Positions 1-6,507 of a DNA stretch of 15,006 bases are shown here, in pieces. Numbering within the stretch: the first letter of the stretch is position 1; each line of letters starts with the position of its first letter. The position numbers and the translations under genes were made by a program. This stretch comes from JAEXNA01 sp050486105 (GTDB lineage Bacteria > Vulcanimicrobiota > Xenobia > Xenobiales > JADMJV01): positions 1 through 15,006 of the forward strand of contig JBJHCR010000150.1 of the NCBI GenBank assembly GCA_050486105.1, in the 5' to 3' direction. The notes under the pieces are model-generated. The model was not told the DNA's origin. It made no database searches and was given only the letters and a program-made list of their open reading frames with translations.

Positions 1-1573
1 CTACTATCGCAAGCGCTGTCTTCTCCCTCTCGGGGGGGCTGCCGGCGCTCTAGTGGTGGGGGGAGCTTTGATCTTGTTTACCACGGGAGTTCGGAGTCTC
101 CCGTCCGAGACTTACACCAAGCAGACCGAAGTCGTTCTATCGGTTCCGTACTACGGGCCGTTGAGAGAAGCCCAGATTCAAGACCAGCGAGGCCAACTCA
201 TACCCATCGTGGACCTTCGGCGAGATCTCGGAAAGGTAGACATCGAGATAGTCCTTGAACCAGGGTCTCACGAGTTAGCCCTGACTCTCAAGCCGTGGTT
301 CGGACTGAACGCAAAATTGATGTCGTGGACGGTCGTGGTTGATCAGACGCCGCCCATTTTGGAGTTCTCGACGGCCCATGGGGCGGCTGGAAAAGAAGGA
401 CGCTTCATCGTAGACCAGGATCGCTTCGAGGTGAAAGGGCTGACCGAACCTGATGTGTCTTTGCGCTTGGGTAGCCGACAAATTCCTGTTGATAAGGAGG
501 GACGGTTCCGATACGAGATGTCTCTTCAGGAGGGTGAGAATCACCTGCGTTGGGTGGCCACAGACCGGGCGGGCAACGTAACCGAGGAGATTCTCACAGT
601 TCTATGGGATGTGGAAGCACCAAAAGTGGTCTGGCGCACAGAACCCGGAAAGACTTTCGACACTTCTGCCGCTCGTTTCGAGTTTGACACCACCGACGAT
701 ACTGAGGTGGTGGCGGTGTCCGGGCGGGTGCTTGAGTTTGGGGGCATCACTCTGTTTAGGAAAGATTCCGAGCGCTGGGTGGTGCAGACGGAGCCTCTTC
801 ACGAGGGGGAACACACCTTGGAACTCAAGATTGTTGATGCGGTTGGGCGTGTCACTCACGCTGAGAGAACCTTTGTGATCGATACCACCGAGGAGTTTGG
901 CGAGGCGGTACTCGGTCTAGGAGCTCGGGGGCGAGACGTGGAGATGTTGCACCGAAGACTCAAGCAATTCGGTCTTGCTGATGTTCCTGATGGAAGGATT
1001 TTCACCGGTCAGACGCTCCAAGCAGTGGAGGAGTACCAGCGCCGAAATGGCTGGGAGGTAACCGGTCGAGTGGAAGGAGACACCTTGCTGTCCCTGGGTC
1101 CCCACGTCTATGTGAACCTGCAAGAGTTTTCTTTGGTTCTAGACCGTCCAGGTTTACCTCCAAAGAGATGGACGGTGGCTAGTGGGACCGACAACCACCC
1201 GACCACCCCGGGCCGGTACATTGTCTGGGAGAAAATCAAAGACCCCACTTGGCTTCCACCTGAGTCCGATTGGGCCAAGAATGCCAAACCCGAACCTCCA
1301 GGTCCGGACAACCCTTTGGGGAGTCGCTGGATTGGATTGGATCGAGGGGGTCTAGGAATCCACGGCACCAACGCTCCTTGGACCGTAGGCTCGGCGGCCT
1401 CTCACGGTTGTCTCAGAATGGTCACCGAGGACGTGGAGGAACTCTTCGGATTGGTGAAGTTGGATATGCCTGTCACCATTTTTAGTGGCTCGGAAAAAGA
1501 CGATGCCTTACACCGTCTCTGGCCTAAGGAAGCTTCCAAGGCCACGTCAGAAGAGTCGACAAACGCCGGATAA
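1..1573 (+). CDS. Membrane-anchored L,D-transpeptidase (YkuD) with Ig-like and peptidoglycan-binding domains, 5' partial
   Basis: The likely role is forming 3-3 peptidoglycan cross-links or attaching proteins to the wall, outside the membrane. The reading frame is open to the left edge, so the gene starts outside the window. The GTG at 53 lies inside a hydrophobic segment preceded by YYRKR, which together look like a membrane anchor or uncleaved signal. Residues are numbered from GTG 53. About 95-285 resemble two Ig-like beta modules (for example around GENHLRWVATDRAGNVTEE). About 286-350 is a PG_binding_1 repeat (ARGRDVEMLHRRLKQFG). About 350-475 is the YkuD domain with His437 in GIHGTN and the SHGCLRM signature holding His451 and the nucleophile Cys453. 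A charged tail of about 30 residues follows. The family assignment is secure. The Ig-like domains are inferred from pattern, and the exact wall substrate is unknown. Confidence 0.93.
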   Translation, partial: YYRKRCLLPLGGAAGALVVGGALILFTTGVRSLPSETYTKQTEVVLSVPYYGPLREAQIQDQRGQLIPIVDLRRDLGKVDIEIVLEPGSHELALTLKPWFGLNAKLMSWTVVVDQTPPILEFSTAHGAAGKEGRFIVDQDRFEVKGLTEPDVSLRLGSRQIPVDKEGRFRYEMSLQEGENHLRWVATDRAGNVTEEILTVLWDVEAPKVVWRTEPGKTFDTSAARFEFDTTDDTEVVAVSGRVLEFGGITLFRKDSERWVVQTEPLHEGEHTLELKIVDAVGRVTHAERTFVIDTTEEFGEAVLGLGARGRDVEMLHRRLKQFGLADVPDGRIFTGQTLQAVEEYQRRNGWEVTGRVEGDTLLSLGPHVYVNLQEFSLVLDRPGLPPKRWTVASGTDNHPTTPGRYIVWEKIKDPTWLPPESDWAKNAKPEPPGPDNPLGSRWIGLDRGGLGIHGTNAPWTVGSAASHGCLRMVTEDVEELFGLVKLDMPVTIFSGSEKDDALHRLWPKEASKATSEESTNAG

Positions 1574-1575
1574 GA

Positions 1576-1589
1576 GAGCCGGTCGGCTC
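1576..1589. terminator. Short palindrome between convergent genes
   Basis: GAGCC-GGTC-GGCTC can form a 5-bp stem with a tetraloop. It lies just after the TAA of the transpeptidase gene and overlaps the TGA (1588-1590) of the opposing membrane-protein gene. No T-tract follows on either strand, so termination is only a guess from position. Confidence 0.3.
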
Positions 1590-2337
1590 AAACCCAGCCC
1601 TCGTCGTCGTCGCGTTGTTTCTGGAAGTCATCGAGGGTTTCCAGAGGATCCTCATCGACCACTTCGTTCAAACGATGAGCCTTTTCCGGAGTTTCGACGC
1701 TTTCGCTGCGGAAGATAGCCCCGGCCCAATGAGCACCGATCAAAGATAGGAGACCCGTGGAAACCAAGCTTAACGGTAAAGACAGTACAGTGGGAAGAAA
1801 GTAGTTCAGGACTCCCACCAGGGCGCTACAGACAGCCAGAAAGAACAGCAGAACTCCAAGGTCGTTGATACTGTTTTTAACCTTGGCAGCGACCTCCCCG
1901 ACACTGAAGAGACTGCCGACCGATTTCGTGCTCAAGTAGCCGTGCAGGGCGGAAATCGCACAGGCTAGACCTGCGAGGGCCACGATTGCAGCTCCGAATG
2001 CAATAAAGTTAGAGAGGATGGTGGCAGTGGAAAACAGTCCACCGGAACTACTTAGCAGCATAGGGGGAACAGCAATGAGGGCCGCAGGCAGAAGGTAGAG
2101 TCCTGCGAGAAAGGTGACCCCGCCCTGGATTCCTAAATCCCCCCAGTCATTCCATTCTGGAAGTCCCTTTTTCCCGGTCTCCGAGTGCTTCATCGTTCTG
2201 GACAGATATCCAAGGAAGAAAAAAAAGGGAACCACGAGTGGAGTTCCGAGGAGGAACAACAAAGAAAAGGCAAATTTTTTGCCAAATTCTTTGTCTGCGC
2301 TCGGTGCGGTGATGGCGTCGAGAAAATCAGCTTTCAT
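1588..2337 (-). CDS. DUF4013-type polytopic membrane protein
   Basis: A 249-residue membrane protein of unknown function. The segment GYLSRTMKH followed shortly by GLPEWNDWGDLGIQGG matches the hallmark of DUF4013 proteins (GYL.R..., then LPEWDDWG). About five hydrophobic segments are visible: SLLFLLGTPLVVPFFFFLGY, TFLAGLYLLPAALIAVPPML, one around FIAFGAAIVALAGLACAISA, one around LLFFLAVCSALVGVLNYF, and LSLPLSLVSTGLLSLIGAHW. The C-terminal 40 residues are strongly acidic (EVVDEDPLETLDD) and are probably cytoplasmic. The frame is open to an ATG at 2403, but ATG 2337 (MKADFLDAIT) is preferred because AGGGA lies about 6 bases upstream. At 2403 the purine-rich stretch abuts the start codon. The gene is convergent with the transpeptidase (14-bp gap) and divergent from the S4 gene. 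The role cannot be deduced. Confidence 0.8.
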   Translation of the reverse strand: MKADFLDAITAPSADKEFGKKFAFSLLFLLGTPLVVPFFFFLGYLSRTMKHSETGKKGLPEWNDWGDLGIQGGVTFLAGLYLLPAALIAVPPMLLSSSGGLFSTATILSNFIAFGAAIVALAGLACAISALHGYLSTKSVGSLFSVGEVAAKVKNSINDLGVLLFFLAVCSALVGVLNYFLPTVLSLPLSLVSTGLLSLIGAHWAGAIFRSESVETPEKAHRLNEVVDEDPLETLDDFQKQRDDDEGWV

Positions 2338-2351
2338 AACTGTCCCTATTC

Positions 2352-2382
2352 TCTCTCTTGAAGCAAGATTGGTCAAGAGAGA
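2352..2382. repeat. Perfect 10-bp inverted repeat between divergent genes
   Basis: TCTCTCTTGA (2352-2361) and TCAAGAGAGA (2373-2382) are exact reverse complements separated by 11 bases. The element lies in the 85-bp space between the DUF4013 gene and the S4 gene. In a transcript of the DUF4013 gene it would be a hairpin just upstream of the AGGGA ribosome-binding site. It could be an operator shared by the two divergent genes, or a leader structure that affects translation. Confidence 0.6.
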
Positions 2383-2422
2383 TTTCGAGGAGAATTCAAT
2401 CATCCCTTGGAAGTGGGCAATA

Positions 2423-2644
2423 ATGCGCTTTCCTATTCGCCTAGATCAATTCCTCAAGCTGGCCAACTTGGTTGGGAGTGGTGGAGAAGCCAAGCTGGTG
2501 ATCGCTCAAGGATTGGTGCAGGTCAACGGAGAGGTGGAACTCCGCCGCGGACGCAAGCTTTTTGCCGACGATCGAGTCTCTCTGGCCGATTCGCCTCAGA
2601 AGCGAGTTGGGGAACTCGAAGTCCAGGACCTCGAGACCATTTAG
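2423..2644 (+). CDS. Small S4-domain RNA-binding protein (YbcJ/YaaA-like)
   Basis: This 73-residue protein is essentially one S4 RNA-binding domain. It has RLDQFLKLANLVGSGGEAK, then VQVNGEVELRRGRKLFADD, which is the alpha-L fold of small S4 proteins such as YbcJ and the YaaA protein found near recF. These proteins are thought to bind structured RNA, probably rRNA or ribosomal particles. ATG 2423 is the only plausible start, with GGAAG about 9 bases upstream (2409-2413). Open frame further upstream is antisense to the DUF4013 gene and is not part of this protein. Its last codons and stop overlap the 3' end of typA on the other strand. Adjacency to a ribosome-associated GTPase fits a translation-related role, but that is inference. 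Confidence 0.85.
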   Translation: MRFPIRLDQFLKLANLVGSGGEAKLVIAQGLVQVNGEVELRRGRKLFADDRVSLADSPQKRVGELEVQDLETI

Positions 2645-4485
2645 ACCTTACCGCTGGCCTTTTCTTTCTCTTTGTCTTTTCGGAGCCGGTTCCTGACGTG
2701 GGGATCTAGGAAGCGCTTTCTTATTCGAATGCTGTTGGGGGCCACTTCCACCAATTCGTCCTCAGAGATGTACTCTAGAGCAGACTCCAAAGTGATCTCT
2801 CTGGGGACTTCGAGCCTCACCGTCTGCTCGGAGGTGGAGGAACGAATATTGGTCACCTGCTTTTTCTTGCAAACATTCACCTCAAGGTCGCCAGGCCGAC
2901 AATGCTCGCCCACCACCATACCCTGATACACCGTTTCGCCGGGCTTGAGCATGAAAACTCCTCTGTCTGCCAGGCTGAGAAGGGCGTAGGTGGTGGTGGC
3001 TCCACCCTCGGAGGCGATGAGAGAGCCTCGAGTTCTTTTGCTGAATTCTCCTTTGTGAGGGCCGTAGCCGTCGGACAGATGGCTCATCAGCCCGTACCCG
3101 CGAGTCAAGGTCAAGAGCTCTGAACGGAATCCGATTAGCCCGCGCATAGGAATGCGATAAGTCAGGCGTACCCGACCGCTTCCCGCTCCCGTCATGTTGA
3201 TCATTTCGCCCTTGCGCTCACCGAGGCGCTCCACTACTGAGCCCACATATTCTTCAGGGACATCCACGGTGAGCTCTTCCATGGGCTCGAGGAGTTCTCC
3301 AGCCGCACCTCGTTTGGTCAGCACCCTGGGAGCCGAGACGCACAGTTCGTAACCTTCTCTTCTCATGGTCTCCAAGAGAATGGACAAATGGAGTTCCCCT
3401 CGGCCCGAGACTTCGAAAGTGTCGGGGGAATCGGTGGGGTCCACCCTTAGAGCCACGTTTCTTTCAAGCTCTTTTTCGAGGCGCTCCTTGAGGTGTCGAC
3501 TGGTGACAAACTTGCCGTCCTGCCCGGCCAGAGGGCTGTCATTGGTCATGAAGGTCATGGCCAGGGTCGGCTCGTCGACTTTGAGAGGAGGGAGCAAATC
3601 GGGTTGCTCAGGGCAGGCTATGGTGTCGCCGATGTCCACGCCGGGCAAACCACTCAAGACCACGATGTCCCCAACACTGGCTTTCGGAGCCTTGACCTTG
3701 CCTAGGCCGTCGAAGAGGAAGAGGCCCGACAGCCGATTCTTTTTCAGCGGGGCGGATCCCGGTTTCCCATAGGCCACGGTCTGATCCGCAGTCAAGGTTC
3801 CCCTCTGGATTCGGCCTACGGCAAGGCGACCGATGTAGTCATCGTAATCGAGAGCCGAGACCATCATCTGCAAGGGCGCGTCCACTTCTCCGCGAGGGGC
3901 CGGAACGTGCTTGAGCACGGTCTCAAAAAGAGGTGAGAGATTTTCGTAGGGACCATCGACCTGGAGGCTGGCAACCTGATCTTTGGCCGAAGCGTAGACG
4001 ATGGGAAAATCGATCTGATGGTCTTCGGCGTCGAGGGCCATAAAGAGTTCGAGCACTTCGTCGACCACAGCCGCCGGTCGGGCATCCGGGCGGTCGATCT
4101 TATTGATCACCAGAATTGGCACCAGGCCGAGTCCCAAGGCCTTCGACACCACAAATCGGGTCTGGGCCATAGGTCCCTCAGCGGCATCCACCACCAAAAG
4201 GCAACCGTCCACCATGCCCAAGACCCGCTCGACCTCTCCTGCAAAATCCACGTGGCCGGGGGTGTCCACGATGTTGATTAGGGTTTCCCCGTAACGCACC
4301 GAGGTGTTCTTGGACAGAATGGTGATGCCTCGCTCGCGTTCGAGGTCATTGCTGTCCATAACTCGTTCATCCACTTTCTGACCAGGGCGAAATACCCCAG
4401 ACTGCTTAAGCAGACCGTCCACCAGCGTGGTCTTTCCGTGATCGATATGAGCAATGATTGCAATGTTCCGAAGATGCTGTGACAT
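2641..4485 (-). CDS. typA: TypA/BipA ribosome-associated translational GTPase
   Basis: This 614-residue protein is full length for TypA/BipA, an EF-G-like GTPase that binds the 70S ribosome and helps 50S assembly and stress or cold adaptation. All G motifs are present: AHIDHGKTT (12-20), RGIT (52-55), DTPGH (74-78), NKID (128-131) and SAKD (166-169). The family-specific C-terminal part is clear from GLIGFRSELLTLTRGYGLM, the GYGPHKGEFSKRTRGSLIAS stretch, and CKKKQVTNIRSSTSEQ. A lysine-rich tail (RKDKEKEKASGK) ends the protein. ATG 4485 is supported by AGGA about 6 bases upstream. The TAA stop overlaps the TAG of the convergent S4 gene by 3 bases (2642-2644). Upstream, about 300 bp separate it from the divergent siderophore genes. 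No convincing promoter for typA was recognised there. Confidence 0.97.
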   Translation of the reverse strand: MSQHLRNIAIIAHIDHGKTTLVDGLLKQSGVFRPGQKVDERVMDSNDLERERGITILSKNTSVRYGETLINIVDTPGHVDFAGEVERVLGMVDGCLLVVDAAEGPMAQTRFVVSKALGLGLVPILVINKIDRPDARPAAVVDEVLELFMALDAEDHQIDFPIVYASAKDQVASLQVDGPYENLSPLFETVLKHVPAPRGEVDAPLQMMVSALDYDDYIGRLAVGRIQRGTLTADQTVAYGKPGSAPLKKNRLSGLFLFDGLGKVKAPKASVGDIVVLSGLPGVDIGDTIACPEQPDLLPPLKVDEPTLAMTFMTNDSPLAGQDGKFVTSRHLKERLEKELERNVALRVDPTDSPDTFEVSGRGELHLSILLETMRREGYELCVSAPRVLTKRGAAGELLEPMEELTVDVPEEYVGSVVERLGERKGEMINMTGAGSGRVRLTYRIPMRGLIGFRSELLTLTRGYGLMSHLSDGYGPHKGEFSKRTRGSLIASEGGATTTYALLSLADRGVFMLKPGETVYQGMVVGEHCRPGDLEVNVCKKKQVTNIRSSTSEQTVRLEVPREITLESALEYISEDELVEVAPNSIRIRKRFLDPHVRNRLRKDKEKEKASGKV

Positions 4486-4566
4486 ACGTATCCTATTCTG
4501 GGCTCTCGGCCGAATCTCTGATGCTTGGCCTCGAGCGGCCCCGGCGTTCGCCTGCTTTGGCGAGGA

Positions 4567-4620
4567 GACCTCTTTTCTCTGCGAGGTCGCGACGAGCCGA
4601 CCGCCTGGGGGAACTCGGCT
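4567..4620. repeat. Short inverted repeats in the typA/NIS intergenic region
   Basis: The spacer between typA and the siderophore genes holds several small inverted repeats: GACCTC (4567-4572) with GAGGTC (4583-4588), and AGCCGA (4595-4600) with TCGGCT (4615-4620). They could fold in the typA leader transcript. Arms of 6 bp are short enough to arise by chance in G+C-rich DNA, and no known RNA family is recognised. Confidence 0.3.
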
Positions 4621-4640
4621 AGGCTCCCCTCGAAAAAATG

Positions 4641-4654
4641 TTAGGCAAGCCTAA
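4641..4654. promoter_or_regulatory. Iron box-like operator (DtxR/IdeR type)
   Basis: TTAGGCAAGCCTAA is a palindrome with 6-bp arms (TTAGGC and GCCTAA) around AA. It matches 12 of 14 positions of TTAGGCTAACCTAA, the right part of the DtxR/IdeR consensus TTAGGTTAGGCTAACCTAA. Metal-dependent repressors of this family shut off siderophore genes when iron is sufficient, and the next two genes are siderophore synthetases. The site ends 7 bp upstream of the predicted -35 hexamer, an unusual position for simple repression. The regulator itself is not in the window. Confidence 0.72.
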
Positions 4655-4661
4655 TTTGTTC

Positions 4662-4690
4662 TTGACATTGAGTTTCTTCAACTCTAGAAT
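4662..4690 (+). promoter_or_regulatory. Near-consensus sigma70-type promoter of the siderophore genes
   Basis: TTGACA (4662-4667) and TAGAAT (4685-4690) are separated by exactly 17 bp, which is a perfect -35 and a 5/6 -10 element. Transcription would start near 4697. That leaves a leader of about 85 bases before ATG 4783, and almost none before the alternative TTG at 4705. Confidence 0.75.
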
Positions 4691-4782
4691 GTCGCGAAGG
4701 AAACTTGGCTTCAATCTCCGCGTTTCAACGGGCAAAGAGCCAAGGAGTTTCGGGGGTCAGAAAGAGGGGCACTGCGCCCAGA

Positions 4783-6507
4783 ATGTCCAGACCGATCACA
4801 GCGTTAACCGCGAGTCATTTTGAGCGAGCGAACCTAGAGATCATTGAGCGTCTCCTGATGGCTATTAGTCGTGAGGGTTTGGTTCCGACGCTTCGTACCT
4901 CAAGAGCATTGCATTTCACCCTGGACGATGGTACATCCCTGCAGGCTCCGGTGGAGCGCTACTATTGCATGGGCCGATTCGATCTCTCGGGTTTCCCTAG
5001 GAGGAAGTCCGACGACCGAGAGCTTCGTTCTTTTGAGGAGTTGTTGGATGCTCTGCTTCCGGGTTTGGACTTGGAACGCAGGCGAGATCTGGAGGCTGAA
5101 CTTACTAATGGTAGAGACAAGCTGGTGCTGGCCTTTCAGGCTCTCGGAACCTTGGGTCATGGACGCGTGGGGGAGGGCAGCTTGGGGAGTTGGGAGGGCC
5201 GAGTTTGGCTCGGGCATCCCCTGCATCCGGGCTGCGGTCTTCGTCTGGGAGTAACCGATCAAGAGAATCGGATGTACGGCCCGGAATGGGGGGCACAGCT
5301 GCAGCTTCGTCTCTTGATGGTGCCCTGTGAAGATCTCGTCGAGGTCGGAGATTTTACCCGGCGATTTTTGGATTTGTTCCCGGAACTGAAGACTCATGTG
5401 CCAAGCGGTACGGCCTTATTGCCGGTTCACCCCTGGCAGGCAGATAGGGATGCACCTTCCCGATTTTCAGCCCAGCTTCAGAGCGGTCGCTGGAGTTGGA
5501 GCCCATACACTGTGCCTGCGCGGCCGACCATGAGTTTTCGAACTGTGATCCTAGAATCTCCTACGGGCCGAGATTTTCACTTGAAGCTTCCCGTCAACGT
5601 CCAGACCACCGGGGCTGTTCGCACCGTCTCCGTGGCGGCCGCCCAGAACGGTCCTCGGGTCAGTGCTTTTATGAGGGCCCTAGTTGAGGGGCCTTTTGGG
5701 CGAAGCAGTAGGATGTTCGAACATTTCCATCTGATGTATGAGGATGCCTCATTCTATGTCTCAACTGGGCAGCCCGAACAGAGTCGTTTTCTGGCGGGAT
5801 TGCTTAGAGAGGGTCCCTTCCACGATTGGGAGGAACGCAAAGATCGATGGATTTTGCCGGTAGCTGCTCTGTTGGAGCCCAGAGACAACCCTCTCATGGG
5901 CAGAGTGGGACCAGCTTACGGGCTCTCCCATAGGGACCTCTGGAGAGCTTATCTTAGATCCTTGCTTCCAACACTGGCTGTTCTTTGCGGTCGCTTGGGG
6001 ATCGCTCTCGAAGCTCACCCTCAAAATCTCCTGGTGGAGTTTCGTGGCCCCCTAGGACAGAGCCCGGAAATACACTTTTGGTATCGGGATTTTGGTGGCA
6101 TCCGCTTTCATCAGCCTAGTCTTCGCGCCGCCCTCCATCGGGAGCCTGAGCTCAAGACTTTGGAGGCTCCAACCTTTTGGCCTGACTCAGCCACCACCAC
6201 GGAGTGCTTCAGAGAGGCCAGTTCCAAGTTTATCTACTCTGTTCTGCAGAATCATCTTGGGGAGTTGATTCGAGTGCAGGTGAGGGACTCCGATTCTCTC
6301 GAAGAGAAAGAACTTTGGACGGATGTAGCACTGGTCTTGAGGGAGCTCAAAACAGCTATGGGAGCCGAACTTAGTGAATTAGTTTTCGCTGAATCCTGGG
6401 ACCTCAAGGCCATGTGGACTATGCGGGTAGACCGAGCAGTCACCGAATACACCTTCTCTCCGGTTCCAAACCCACTGTTGGCTTCGTCGTGGAGCCTCTC
6501 TCAATGA
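4783..6507 (+). CDS. NIS siderophore synthetase, IucA/IucC family (first of pair)
   Basis: This 574-residue enzyme belongs to the NRPS-independent siderophore synthetases, which adenylate a carboxylate (usually citrate or a derivative) and condense it with an amine or alcohol in the cytoplasm. Family motifs in order are GHPLHPGCGLRLG (His145, His148), LLPVHPWQ (His216), the SFRT nucleotide-binding motif followed by LKLPVNVQTTGAVR, EAHPQN (His412), and YRDFGG (Arg435). The first motif usually reads HPxxKxR, but here Gly152 replaces the lysine. ATG 4783 is chosen. An in-frame TTG at 4705 has a good AAGGA, but it lies only about 8 bases after the predicted transcription start. The 3' end overlaps the next gene by ATGA, so the pair is translationally coupled. 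An iron box upstream indicates iron repression. Substrate and product are unknown. Confidence 0.93.
   Translation: MSRPITALTASHFERANLEIIERLLMAISREGLVPTLRTSRALHFTLDDGTSLQAPVERYYCMGRFDLSGFPRRKSDDRELRSFEELLDALLPGLDLERRRDLEAELTNGRDKLVLAFQALGTLGHGRVGEGSLGSWEGRVWLGHPLHPGCGLRLGVTDQENRMYGPEWGAQLQLRLLMVPCEDLVEVGDFTRRFLDLFPELKTHVPSGTALLPVHPWQADRDAPSRFSAQLQSGRWSWSPYTVPARPTMSFRTVILESPTGRDFHLKLPVNVQTTGAVRTVSVAAAQNGPRVSAFMRALVEGPFGRSSRMFEHFHLMYEDASFYVSTGQPEQSRFLAGLLREGPFHDWEERKDRWILPVAALLEPRDNPLMGRVGPAYGLSHRDLWRAYLRSLLPTLAVLCGRLGIALEAHPQNLLVEFRGPLGQSPEIHFWYRDFGGIRFHQPSLRAALHREPELKTLEAPTFWPDSATTTECFREASSKFIYSVLQNHLGELIRVQVRDSDSLEEKELWTDVALVLRELKTAMGAELSELVFAESWDLKAMWTMRVDRAVTEYTFSPVPNPLLASSWSLSQ

Noticed and set aside
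2338..2403. 22-residue N-terminal extension of the DUF4013 protein from ATG 2403
   Set aside because: The purine-rich stretch touches the ATG without spacing, and the extension would be encoded by the inverted repeat. ATG 2337 has a properly spaced AGGGA.
2114..2422. Long upstream open frame in front of the S4 domain
   Set aside because: It is antisense to the DUF4013 gene. Only the part from ATG 2423 has S4 similarity and a ribosome-binding site.
4705..4782. N-terminal extension of the first NIS synthetase from TTG 4705
   Set aside because: It has a good AAGGA, but lies only about 8 bases after the predicted transcription start, and its residues do not resemble the family N-terminus. ATG 4783 is preferred but not proven.
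4689..4823. Short frame MSRRKLGFNLRV... ahead of the first NIS gene, a possible leader peptide
   Set aside because: Its ATG lies in the predicted -10 element, so it would not be in the transcript. No ribosome-binding site is visible.
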